A stretch of 11,618 bases of DNA from Bacteroidales bacterium (lineage in GTDB: Bacteria; Bacteroidota; Bacteroidia; Bacteroidales; VadinHA17), in assembly GCA_020353115.1 (NCBI GenBank), contig CP070687.1, positions 2,815,519 through 2,827,136 on the forward strand. Direction: 5' to 3'. A program made the position numbers and the translations under genes. Shown here in pieces: positions 1-7,332 of the stretch. The notes under the pieces were generated by a model, which ran no database searches, was not told where the DNA came from, and saw only the letters and a program-made list of their open reading frames with translations. Positions within the stretch are counted from its first letter, which is position 1. Each line of letters opens with the position of its first letter.

Positions 1-2
1 TC

Positions 3-1262
3 AATGCTAAAAACTTTAAATCCCTTGTGATTATTCCGTTTATATTTAGTAATGAGAGGATAGGACTTTTACAGCTAAAGAATAGTAAAAAGGACCTGTT
101 CTCAGAAGGTGAAATTGAAGCAGTTGAAGAGTTTGCACAGACACTGGGTTCCATCATGTTGAACCAGTATTCACAGGCAGCCTTACAGGAACGTGTAAAA
201 GAACTGACATGTTTATATGGGATGTCACAGATTGCCAAGCAAATTGATATTTCGCTTGAGGATCTTCTTTATCGTATAATTGAATTGATCCCTCCCGCCT
301 TGCAGTATCCTGAAATAACCCAGACAAGAATCATCCTGGATGATTTTGATTTTTCCGGACCTGAATTTGAGGAGGGTAAGCACAAGCTTTCTTCAGAAAT
401 TATTGTTGATGGCCATACCCGTGGGGTCGTCGAGGTTGTATATATTGAAAAGTGTCCTGAATTGGATGAAGGTCCTTTTTTAAAGGAGGAACGTATACTC
501 ATCGATACCATTGCAGATGAATTGGCCATTATTATTAAACGGAGGGAGGTAGAGGAAGAAAAAATGAATCTCAAAAATCAGCTCCATCATACCGACAGGC
601 TGGCAACTGTTGGAGAACTTGCGGCCGGAGTAGCACACGAACTGAATGAGCCGCTGGGAAGCATTATGGGGTTTGCCCAGCTTGCGGCCAAATGCCCGGG
701 ATTACCACAACAGGCGGGAAAGGATTTGGAGAAAATTGTAAAATCCTCCTTGCATGCAAGGGAGGTAGTTAAAAAACTAATGTCTTTTTCCAGAGAGGCA
801 CGCTCAGGGGAAAAGAAGACCGATATCAATCAACTGGTTGAAGAATCAATATATCTTTACAGATCCCAGTGCAAAAAAGAAGGAATCATATTACGCCTGT
901 ATCTTGAACCCGGTTTGCCGGTTATTACAGTTGATTCCGTGCAAATTGAGCAAGTCCTGATCAATCTCATTGTGAACGCTATGCATGCAATGCCGGAGGG
1001 AGGGGAGCTTGACATTATAACACGCTCCGATGTAAGAAATCTTACCATCGTTGTAAAAGATACAGGCCACGGTATGAGCAAAGAGGTAATGGAGAAAATA
1101 TTCACTCCATTCTTTACAACCAAAAAAATCGGCAAAGGAATCGGACTGGGTTTATCGGTCGTAAAGGGGATTATTGATTCCCATAACGGAAGCATTAAAG
1201 TTGAAAGTGAACCTGGTAAAGGGACATATTTTGAAATTAATTTACCCATTACCGAAAACTAA
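3..1262 (+). CDS. Sensor histidine kinase with GAF-like input, N-terminus cut off by the window edge
   Basis: The reading frame is open to the left edge, so the true start lies outside; the GTG at 27 is internal. The first ~55 residues read as the end of a GAF domain ('IPF-F-NERIGLLQLKN', then a long amphipathic helix). A second, poorly conserved sensory region follows to about nt 560, with a short coiled linker. The DHp helix carries the phospho-acceptor His in HELNEPL (His codon at 636-638). The ATP-binding domain shows the N box (NLIVNAMHAM, from 963), G1 (DTGHGM, from 1059), F box (FTPFFTTK) and G2 (GKGIGLGLS, from about 1131). No membrane segment is visible, so the visible part is cytosolic. 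The gene ends in TAA one base before the regulator's ATG, so the two are surely co-transcribed and form a cognate pair. The signal is unknown; with the redox genes downstream, a redox or metabolite cue is a guess. Confidence 0.93.
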   Translation, partial: NAKNFKSLVIIPFIFSNERIGLLQLKNSKKDLFSEGEIEAVEEFAQTLGSIMLNQYSQAALQERVKELTCLYGMSQIAKQIDISLEDLLYRIIELIPPALQYPEITQTRIILDDFDFSGPEFEEGKHKLSSEIIVDGHTRGVVEVVYIEKCPELDEGPFLKEERILIDTIADELAIIIKRREVEEEKMNLKNQLHHTDRLATVGELAAGVAHELNEPLGSIMGFAQLAAKCPGLPQQAGKDLEKIVKSSLHAREVVKKLMSFSREARSGEKKTDINQLVEESIYLYRSQCKKEGIILRLYLEPGLPVITVDSVQIEQVLINLIVNAMHAMPEGGELDIITRSDVRNLTIVVKDTGHGMSKEVMEKIFTPFFTTKKIGKGIGLGLSVVKGIIDSHNGSIKVESEPGKGTYFEINLPITEN

Positions 1263-1263
1263 T

Positions 1264-1557
1264 ATGACAAAGACTAAAACCATACAAGATTCAAAAAATA
1301 ATAAAACCATTCTTCTGGTCGACGATTCGGAAGACATGTTGGAAGTACTGCGAAGGAATCTTTCCCTGAAAGGGTATAAAACCTATTCCACTCAAAATGT
1401 TCAGGCGGCTATTGAAATCCTGAATACGACCGAGATTGACCTGGTCATTACAGATCTCAAAATGCCAGATGTCAGTGGAATGGAATTAATCAAGCATATA
1501 CGAGCCAATTTTAAGGATGTTGAAGTTCTGGTGATAACCGGTTATCCCTCTATATAG
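1264..1557 (+). CDS. Receiver domain of a sigma-54 response regulator, ended early by an in-frame TAG
   Basis: The ATG lies one base after the kinase stop. The protein is a CheY-like receiver: acidic pair D20-D21, phospho-acceptor D64 (in VITDLKMPD) and switch residue T92 (in VITGY). The frame meets TAG at codon 98, in the stretch 'GYPSI-stop-GAVDAVKTGAEEYL'. The same frame then continues without break through the rest of the receiver, an AAA+ domain and a Fis-type helix-turn-helix, so the intact gene would be 1264-2637, 457 residues. As it stands the first product is 97 residues and lacks the last strand and helix of the receiver, including the conserved Lys (codon 114). It would probably not fold as a working switch. 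An ATG further upstream at 1174 lies inside the kinase gene and is not the start. Confidence 0.8.
   Translation: MTKTKTIQDSKNNKTILLVDDSEDMLEVLRRNLSLKGYKTYSTQNVQAAIEILNTTEIDLVITDLKMPDVSGMELIKHIRANFKDVEVLVITGYPSI
1555..1557 (+). other. In-frame TAG inside the response regulator gene
   Basis: This codon interrupts an otherwise intact NtrC-type frame. Protein similarity resumes in the very next codon (GAVDAVKTGAEEYL), so there is no frameshift or insertion. One base change from GAG, CAG or AAG would explain it; I recall Glu as common here in relatives (GYPSIEGAV). TAG ends two other genes in the window (at 3180 and 8016), so it is a normal stop in this genome. The options are a sequencing or assembly error, a recent nonsense mutation, or partial readthrough; the sequence alone cannot decide. 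Confidence 0.85.
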
Positions 1558-1599
1558 GGAGCCGTTGATGCGGTTAAAACCGGAGCTGAGGAATACCTT

Positions 1600-2637
1600 G
1601 TGAAATCTTTTACTGACGAGGAACTTTTTGCCGCTGTTCAGAGAGCATTTAACAAGCTGAATGCAAGAAAAGCTAACAAATTCGAATCCTATCTGAAAAG
1701 AGAACCTCTTCAGGGAATTATCGGTGAGTCACAGGTAATGAAAGAAGTATTCAATGCAATTAGAAAAGTATCCTCGACTTCAGTAACCGTACTGATAAAG
1801 GGAGAAAGTGGAACAGGAAAAGAACTTGTCGCAAGGGCAATTCATTATAGTAGTCCGATTGCTTCATCCCAGTTTGTCCCTGTTAATTGCGGGGGGATAC
1901 CAGAAGAACTAATTGAGAGTGAGCTGTTTGGATATCTTAAAGGTACGTTTACCGGAGCGAATGAAACACGAGGAGGATTTTTCCATACCGCTGATGGTGG
2001 TACTATTTTTTTAGACGAAATCAGTAATACCAGCCATTCCATGCAAATAAAACTTCTTCGTGTACTTCAGGATAAAGAAGTATATATGATTGGATCAAAA
2101 AAACCCCAGAAAATCGACGTAAGGGTTATAGCCGCTACAAATGTGGACTTGTCCAACTTGGTTAAAAAGAATGAATTCCGGGAAGATCTTTATTATCGCC
2201 TGAATGTTATTAATATTAATATGCCGCCACTGCGGCAAAGAGGAGAAGATATCTTTCTTTTAATACAATACTTCGCCGACAGATTCTCGAGGGAGACCGG
2301 AAGACCTACTCCCCAGTTTTCAGATAAAGCATTACAGGTTCTGCAAGATTACCACTGGCCCGGCAATGTAAGAGAATTACAGAACTTAGTTCAAACCCTC
2401 ATTATCATGACGGAGGAAAATATTATTGATGTTCCTGACCTGCCATCCATTATGCGTTTTTCAGCTCTGCAGGATAAAGGAACCACCCGAACCCTTGCCG
2501 AAGTGGAAACGGAATACATCCGTAATGTTCTTGACAGCGTAAACGGTAATAAATCCAGAGCCGCTGAAATACTCGGAATTGACCGGAAAACATTGCGTGA
2601 GAAATTAAAGAAATCACTGCCTCCCGAACAAAAATAA
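1600..2637 (+). CDS. Sigma-54 AAA+ activator with Fis-type DNA-binding domain (downstream part of the interrupted regulator)
   Basis: This part continues the same frame after the TAG; the GTG at 1600 encodes the Val before the receiver's conserved Lys and is only a nominal start. Counting from it: Walker A GESGTGKE (residues 68-75), the sigma-54 contact loop as GTFTGA (115-120; usual form GAFTGA), Walker B GGTIFLDE (133-140), the arginine-finger region FREDLYYRLNV, the WPGNVRELQN motif and a C-terminal Fis-like helix-turn-helix (NKSRAAEILGIDRKTLREKL). If translation restarts near 1600, the product would lack its receiver and could be unregulated; if not, the gene is dead. I see no convincing ribosome binding site before 1600. 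The domain remains well conserved, so any damage is recent or not real. The natural target is the sigma-54 promoter candidate at 2833-2848. The receiver's conserved Lys-Pro is Lys-Ser here. Confidence 0.88.
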   Translation: MKSFTDEELFAAVQRAFNKLNARKANKFESYLKREPLQGIIGESQVMKEVFNAIRKVSSTSVTVLIKGESGTGKELVARAIHYSSPIASSQFVPVNCGGIPEELIESELFGYLKGTFTGANETRGGFFHTADGGTIFLDEISNTSHSMQIKLLRVLQDKEVYMIGSKKPQKIDVRVIAATNVDLSNLVKKNEFREDLYYRLNVININMPPLRQRGEDIFLLIQYFADRFSRETGRPTPQFSDKALQVLQDYHWPGNVRELQNLVQTLIIMTEENIIDVPDLPSIMRFSALQDKGTTRTLAEVETEYIRNVLDSVNGNKSRAAEILGIDRKTLREKLKKSLPPEQK

Positions 2638-2642
2638 AGTGG

Positions 2643-2690
2643 CGGGGAGTTTTGTACCAGTGATTCAAAATTCCCCGTTATTTTTTTCCT
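2643..2690 (+). terminator. Rho-independent terminator after the kinase/regulator operon
   Basis: An 11-bp stem pairs 2643-2653 (CGGGGAGTTTT) with 2667-2677 (AAAATTCCCCG), with one G-T wobble and a 13-base loop. A T-rich tract follows directly (2678-2688, interrupted by one A). It starts five bases after the regulator's TAA and separates the regulatory operon from the redox operon. Confidence 0.85.
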
Positions 2691-2790
2691 TCTCTTTCTA
2701 GTCAGACTTCTTTCATAAAGAGATTTCAACATCGGGAAATCTTTATTAGCACTCTGATATATAATTCTTTATAAGGATTAAATTCCCCCG

Positions 2791-2815
2791 TTTATCCCTT
2801 TCCGAAAGGGATAAA
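2791..2815. promoter_or_regulatory. Perfect 25-bp palindrome, possible regulator binding site
   Basis: Two perfect 11-base arms (TTTATCCCTTT and AAAGGGATAAA) flank the three bases CCG. No T tract follows, so it is not a standard terminator, and it lies upstream of the predicted transcription start. Its centre is about 31 bp upstream of the -24 GG and roughly 55 bp before the predicted start. That is nearer than most sigma-54 enhancer sites (80-150 bp), but a dimeric Fis-type activator or a repressor could use it. I found no second full copy in the window. Confidence 0.55.
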
Positions 2816-2832
2816 ATGAAAGGACCTTTGGA

Positions 2833-2848
2833 TGGCATAAAAATTGTC
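2833..2848 (+). promoter_or_regulatory. Candidate sigma-54 (-24/-12) promoter for the redox operon
   Basis: TGGCATAAAAATTGTC matches the sigma-54 consensus TGGCAC-N5-TTGC with correct spacing: GG at 2834-2835 and TTG at 2844-2846. The one notable mismatch is T for C at the second base of the -12 GC. Transcription would start near 2858, leaving a leader of about 58 bases before the ATG at 2916. Its place directly downstream of a sigma-54 activator gene supports the call. Confidence 0.6.
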
Positions 2849-2915
2849 ATTGAATAGGATTGCAGATTCATTACAATTATTTTAGAAAGAAAATAGGATA
2901 GAAAAACTGAGCCAA

Positions 2916-3182
2916 ATGGAAAACTTCACAGACCTGTGTGTAACATGTAAGAACAAATCCTCCTGCATGTATATTAAAAGTGGGAACCGACCTGTACAAC
3001 GGTGTGAAGAATTTGAAGTTTATTCCTACCGTCCGGTAAGAAAGCGTAAACCCAGGGTAAAGCAGAAGGTTAAGGAGGAAAATCCGGTCTTTGCCGGAAT
3101 TTGCAGAAATTGTGCCAATCATGGAACCTGTATGAATGCCAGGCCGGAAAGGGTTATCTGGCACTGCGAGGAATATTTGTAG
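2916..3182 (+). CDS. Small cysteine-rich protein with two CX2CX5CX11-12C motifs
   Basis: The protein has 88 residues and no name that I can give with confidence. It is two copies of one motif joined by a basic linker: C8-C11-C17-C30 (spacing 2, 5, 12) followed by EEFE, and C63-C66-C72-C84 (spacing 2, 5, 11) followed by EEYL. The linker (about residues 36-55) is rich in Lys and Arg. There is no signal peptide or membrane segment. Each four-cysteine set could hold a zinc ion or an FeS cluster; similar 'C..C.....C...CEEF' units are, as I recall, found near redox enzymes in anaerobes. It is the first gene after the sigma-54 promoter, and its TAG lies 34 bases before the NuoE-like start. This suggests an accessory, electron-carrier or regulatory role for the complex, but the function is open. 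The upstream ribosome binding site is weak. Confidence 0.8.
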   Translation: MENFTDLCVTCKNKSSCMYIKSGNRPVQRCEEFEVYSYRPVRKRKPRVKQKVKEENPVFAGICRNCANHGTCMNARPERVIWHCEEYL

Positions 3183-3216
3183 AACTTCGTTGTATAAAGA
3201 AAAATATCGTAATAGT

Positions 3217-4071
3217 ATGTATTTATCAAAAGGTCAGATTGAACACGAATCATATGATTCAATTGTAGACGAGTGTATTGAGAAACATGGCGAATTTCTT
3301 ATAGCCATATTACAGGATATACAGAAACGTTACAATTATATTCCTGAAGATGCAATGAGAAAGCTTGCAAAAAAATTGGGTATAACACTTCGTGATGTTT
3401 ACGGGGTTGCCAGTTTTTATAAAGCGTTTAGCTTTACTCCTAAAGGGAAACATGTGGTTACCACTTGCACTGGTACAGCATGTCATGTTCGTGGGAGTTC
3501 AAAAATCGTGGACGCTTTCTCAAATGAATTGGGTATAAAACCCGGAGAGACTACCAAAGACCTTATGTTTACACATGAAACGGCAGCTTGCCTGGGTTGT
3601 TGTGCCATCGGACCGGTTGTTGTTGTTGATGGTGATTATCTGCCTAAAGTAAAAACCACCGCGATAAGAAAAATCATTGACGGAACCAAACGAGGTGCTG
3701 CTATCCTGGAAGAGGAGGATCAGAGAATTTTTCCAATTCAGGTGGTTTGTCCGCAATGCAACCACAGTCTGATGAAACCGGAACATCTGGTTGATAATTA
3801 CCCATGCATCCATGTAACCATTTCATTTAAACGCAAGCACGGATGGCTCAGACTGTCTTCTTTATATGGTAGTTTTAATATTGAATCCGAGCACGATATA
3901 CCGGTTGATACTGAAGTAAATTTCTTTTGCCCACATTGCCATGCGGAACTGGTAGGAAGTTCTACCTGTCCCGAATGTAGTGCTCCGATGATCCTTATGC
4001 TGGTAACAAATGGCGGTAATATTCAGATTTGCTCCCGCAGGGGATGTAAAGGACATATTCTGGATATTTAA
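3217..4071 (+). CDS. NuoE-like [2Fe-2S] subunit with a C-terminal zinc-ribbon extension
   Basis: The protein has 284 residues from the ATG at 3217. An in-frame ATG at 3136 lies inside the preceding gene and encodes unrelated sequence, so I rejected it. Residues 1-165 are the thioredoxin-like [2Fe-2S] subunit of the complex I / HydC / HndA family: a helical N-terminus (ILQDIQKRYNYIPEDAM, VYGVASFYKAF) and cluster ligands C84 and C89 (CTGTAC) plus C125 and C129 (CLGCC). The family is usually about 160 residues, so some 115 are extra. The tail carries the pairs C178-C181, C238-C241, C251-C254 and C272/C277, which look like rubredoxin-like zinc ribbons. The subunit should pass electrons to or from the FMN of the NuoF-like partner, whose gene begins 15 bases downstream. 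The tail may be a docking surface or may hold metal. The ribosome binding site is weak and A-rich. Confidence 0.9.
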   Translation: MYLSKGQIEHESYDSIVDECIEKHGEFLIAILQDIQKRYNYIPEDAMRKLAKKLGITLRDVYGVASFYKAFSFTPKGKHVVTTCTGTACHVRGSSKIVDAFSNELGIKPGETTKDLMFTHETAACLGCCAIGPVVVVDGDYLPKVKTTAIRKIIDGTKRGAAILEEEDQRIFPIQVVCPQCNHSLMKPEHLVDNYPCIHVTISFKRKHGWLRLSSLYGSFNIESEHDIPVDTEVNFFCPHCHAELVGSSTCPECSAPMILMLVTNGGNIQICSRRGCKGHILDI

Positions 4072-4086
4072 GAATATATTAAATCA

Positions 4087-7000
4087 ATGAGAAGAATTAT
4101 ATCTATCGATGAGTTTATAAGTTTTCGAAAAACAATTACCGATATGCCTGAAGACAAAACGCCTTGTTTAGTCTTTAGTGCAGGAACCTGTGGTCAGGCC
4201 AGTGGTGCAAATGATATCATACGGCTGGCAAAAAGATATATCCTTGAAAAAAAATTACACGACCAGATTCATCTGAGAATAACAGGTTGTCTGGGATTTT
4301 GTGAAATTGAACCGCTCATCCTTATTGAACCGGATAATTATATTTATCCAGGAATAAATGCCGGGGATGTGGCTGATATAATTGATGCAACAATTAAAGG
4401 TGAGGTAATTGAAGAGTTGTTTTACAGGGAGGATGGTAGCAATATGAAATATCCTACTGCAAAAGATATACCTTTTATCAGGAATCAGACACAGTTATTG
4501 CTGGAAAACAATCAGAAACTCGATCCGATTAGAATCTTCAATTATATAAGTACTGGAGGTTATGCCGGGTTTGAGAAAGTAATATCGAATCCAGATCCTG
4601 ACGGGATTATCAACGAAATTAAAGAAGCTGAATTGAGGGGGCGTGGGGGAGCAGGTTTCCCAACCGGCCTGAAATGGGAAATTGCAAAAAAGGCAGGTGG
4701 CAATTCACTGCAAAAATATCTGGTTTGCAATGCCGATGAAGGGGATCCGGGAGCATACATGGACAGAAATCTTCTTGAAGGCAATCCGCATTCAATCATT
4801 GAAGGGATGATTATTGCCGGTATTGCAATCGGTGCCGATAAAGGATTTATCTATGTCAGAGCTGAATATCCCTTGGCGATTAAGCATGCATCAATAGCAC
4901 GCAGACAAGCATACGACTTGGGAATACTTGGTAAGAACATATTGGAATCACAAATAGATTTTGATCTTGAAATTATCCGGGGAGCCGGAGCATTTGTCTG
5001 CGGAGAGGAGACCGCACTGATTAAGTCCATTGAAGGGGAAATGGCCCATCCGAAACAACGTCCTCCATATCCGGTAAATCAGGGTATCTGGGGATATCCT
5101 ACATGCATTAACAACGTGGAAACCCTGGCAAATGTACCGGTGATCATCGGTAAAGGTGCCAGAGAGTACAAGAAAGTAGGAATACCAGGTAGCCGGGGCA
5201 CCAAGATATTTTCTTTGGTTGGGAAGATAAAAAATACTGGTCTGGTGGAAGTTCCGTTTGGAACCACCCTTCGTGAAATTGTCTATAAAATAGGAGGGGG
5301 ACCACAAGGAGATGCCCGGTTGAAAGCCATACAAACCGGAGGGCCCTCGGGAGGCTGTATCCCGGAAAAGATGTTCGACCTGCCCATTGATTACGACAGC
5401 CTGAACAAAGCAGGATCCATCATGGGTTCGGGAGGGATGATCGTAATGGATGAACATACCTGCATGGTGGATATTGCACGCTATTTTACAAAATTCCTTC
5501 AGGAAGAATCCTGCGGGAAGTGTTCTACCTGCAGGGAAGGCACGCAGCGGATAACCGATATAGTGACCAACATTACACAAGGACGCGGTAAATCTGAAGA
5601 CCTCAAACTGCTTGAAGAGTTGGGTCAGGTGATGAAGGATGCATCCATGTGCGGACTGGGACAAACAGCAGCAAACCCGCTTTTGGCAACCCTGAAGTAC
5701 TTCAAAGAGGAATATATCGAACATATTGAAAAGAAAACATGCCGGGCGGTTGTCTGTAAAGAGATCATTTCCTCGCCCTGTCAGTTCAGCTGCCCGATCG
5801 ATACCGAAGTTTCTGTATACGTCGCATTGATTGCGCACAAACGATATGAGGAAGCCCTGGAAATCATTAAAAAGGAAAATCCATTCGCATCCGTCCTGGC
5901 ACGGGTGTGTCACCATCCCTGTGAATCCTGGTGTAAAGCAGGAGAAGGAGGTGATCCCATTGCCATTCGGGATCTTAAACGGTTTGTTACCGATTATGGA
6001 ATAAAACACAAGTTATGCCAGACAACCGAACCGGTAAAAAAGACGAACGGAATTAAAATAGCTATTGTTGGTTCAGGCCCCTCAGGATTAACCTGTGGAT
6101 TTTATCTGGCAAAAAAAGGTTATGAGGTAACTGTTTTTGAAAAGGAAAAGGTGATCGGAGGGATGCTGGCTATGGGAATACCCGAATACCGATTGCCCAG
6201 AGAAATATTGGAATACGATCTGAATTATATCAGAAGTGCCGGTATAGAGATTAAAACAAATACTGCACTCGGCAAAGATTTCACGATAGACAGCCTGTTC
6301 GAGCAGGGATACAAAGCACTTTTCCTGGCAACAGGATCCCACAAGTCGCTGAACCTGGGCATTAAGGATGAACACGTTGAAGGGGTTTTGCCCGGAATGA
6401 AAGCCCTGGCATCCCTGAATCTTGGAGAAAAAATTGATCTTGGCAAAAGGGTTGGTATAATTGGCGGTGGTAATACAGCTGTAGATGCTGCCCGGCGCAT
6501 ATTACGGGCTGAAGCATCCGAAAGTGTTGCCATGGTTGACGCAGCCAGACGAGTTCTGCGTACTACTACACCCGAAAGCGTCACCATATTCTACCGCAGA
6601 ACCATAGATGAAATACCAGCCTATGAAGAAGAGGTTGAAGGTGCTCAAGAGGAAGGAATCACCATTGAATTTCTTACCGCACCAAAACGAATTATCGCAG
6701 AAAACGGGAAGCTGAAAGCGTGTGAGTTCCTCAGAATGAAACTGGGCGAAGTGGATGAATCGGGCAGAAGAAGGCCGATACCCATTAGGGGATCTGAGTT
6801 TATCGTAGAACTGGATACCCTGATTGTATCCATTAGTGAAAGCCCCGATATATCATTCCTTCAGGATACAGGGCTTGAATTTTCAAAATGGGGTACCGTT
6901 GTAATTGATCCGGGAACCTGCCTGACTAAAAGAGAAGGAGTCTTTGCCGGGGGTGATCTGGTTACCGGTCCCAATACCGTTGTTAATGCGGTTGCATCCG

Positions 7001-7332
7001 GAAAAATTGCAGCAGAATCCATTGAACAGTATGTTTCCGGAAAAGAGATTAAACGGGAATACAAAATTACCAGACCATCACGGTATATTGAACCTGTTGA
7101 ATTCTCGGAAGATCAAATGGCCGAATTGTTAACTGCCGGGAGATCACGAATGCCCACCCTATCACCCGAGAAGAGAAAATATAACCTGATTGAAGTCTGC
7201 CAGGGATTACCGGAAGAATTGGCAACCCAGGAAGCAAAACGGTGCCTCCGCTGTGAACTGGAAACGGAGGAGGGGAAATTGTTCCTGGATAAACTTCAGG
7301 AAAACAAACCATTAACGGAGGTGCAAAAATGA
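4087..7332 (+). CDS. NuoF-like FMN/NAD(H) subunit fused to a GltD/NfnB-like FAD/NADP(H) module
   Basis: This 1081-residue flavo-FeS protein joins two enzymes. Residues 1-100 are a thioredoxin-like domain (C35, C68, C72). Residues 130-545 are the NuoF/HydB core: GRGGAGFPTG (185-194, NADH/FMN site), NADEGDPGAY, GAGAFVCGEETALI, the SLBB segment GGPSGGCIP and the N3-type [4Fe-4S] ligands C476, C479, C482 and C522. From 552 a GltD-like FeS domain follows (C552, C557, C565, C569, then C608, C612, C616 in CHHPCESWC), the FAD Rossmann motif GSGPSG (662-667), the second nucleotide motif GGGNTA (793-798) and the FAD-closing GGD (955-957). FYRR after the second Rossmann strand suggests NADP(H). No fusion frameshift is seen. 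Residues 799-834 hold an 18-residue tandem duplication. I recall the acetogen Stn transhydrogenase using related parts as separate subunits. The exact reaction is unknown; NAD(H)-NADP(H) electron exchange or bifurcation is the likely theme. Confidence 0.93.
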   Translation: MRRIISIDEFISFRKTITDMPEDKTPCLVFSAGTCGQASGANDIIRLAKRYILEKKLHDQIHLRITGCLGFCEIEPLILIEPDNYIYPGINAGDVADIIDATIKGEVIEELFYREDGSNMKYPTAKDIPFIRNQTQLLLENNQKLDPIRIFNYISTGGYAGFEKVISNPDPDGIINEIKEAELRGRGGAGFPTGLKWEIAKKAGGNSLQKYLVCNADEGDPGAYMDRNLLEGNPHSIIEGMIIAGIAIGADKGFIYVRAEYPLAIKHASIARRQAYDLGILGKNILESQIDFDLEIIRGAGAFVCGEETALIKSIEGEMAHPKQRPPYPVNQGIWGYPTCINNVETLANVPVIIGKGAREYKKVGIPGSRGTKIFSLVGKIKNTGLVEVPFGTTLREIVYKIGGGPQGDARLKAIQTGGPSGGCIPEKMFDLPIDYDSLNKAGSIMGSGGMIVMDEHTCMVDIARYFTKFLQEESCGKCSTCREGTQRITDIVTNITQGRGKSEDLKLLEELGQVMKDASMCGLGQTAANPLLATLKYFKEEYIEHIEKKTCRAVVCKEIISSPCQFSCPIDTEVSVYVALIAHKRYEEALEIIKKENPFASVLARVCHHPCESWCKAGEGGDPIAIRDLKRFVTDYGIKHKLCQTTEPVKKTNGIKIAIVGSGPSGLTCGFYLAKKGYEVTVFEKEKVIGGMLAMGIPEYRLPREILEYDLNYIRSAGIEIKTNTALGKDFTIDSLFEQGYKALFLATGSHKSLNLGIKDEHVEGVLPGMKALASLNLGEKIDLGKRVGIIGGGNTAVDAARRILRAEASESVAMVDAARRVLRTTTPESVTIFYRRTIDEIPAYEEEVEGAQEEGITIEFLTAPKRIIAENGKLKACEFLRMKLGEVDESGRRRPIPIRGSEFIVELDTLIVSISESPDISFLQDTGLEFSKWGTVVIDPGTCLTKREGVFAGGDLVTGPNTVVNAVASGKIAAESIEQYVSGKEIKREYKITRPSRYIEPVEFSEDQMAELLTAGRSRMPTLSPEKRKYNLIEVCQGLPEELATQEAKRCLRCELETEEGKLFLDKLQENKPLTEVQK
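6481..6588 (+). repeat. Diverged 54-bp tandem duplication inside the NADP(H) domain
   Basis: Units 6481-6534 and 6535-6588 encode VDAARRILRAEASESVAM and VDAARRVLRTTTPESVTI, residues 799-816 and 817-834 of the fusion protein. Eleven of 18 residues are identical, yet only two of those eleven use the same codon. The copy is therefore old and kept at the protein level. It lies right after the GGGNTA loop, where related proteins normally have one helix and one strand. Confidence 0.85.
7316..7322 (+). promoter_or_regulatory. Strong ribosome binding site for the ferredoxin-like subunit
   Basis: CGGAGGT lies six bases before the ATG at 7329, inside the end of the preceding gene. It fixes the start of the next gene and is much stronger than the sites before the first three genes of the operon. 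Confidence 0.7.

Noticed and set aside
1555..1557. TAG as a pyrrolysine codon
   Set aside because: TAG ends two other genes in the window, receivers are not known to need pyrrolysine here, and no pyl genes or insertion signals are visible.
3136..3216. Upstream in-frame ATG for the NuoE-like gene, overlapping the small cysteine protein
   Set aside because: The extra 27 residues come from the shifted frame of the preceding gene and match nothing in NuoE; the ATG at 3217 gives the normal family N-terminus.
4948..6009. 353-codon open frame on the minus strand inside the NuoF-GltD gene
   Set aside because: It lies wholly antisense to a strongly conserved coding region and shows no domain; it is a by-product of codon usage on the other strand.
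5740..7332. Fusion protein as an assembly artefact of two neighbouring genes
   Set aside because: The joint between NuoF and GltD parts is continuous, in frame, with a plausible FeS linker domain and no overlap of stop or start signals.
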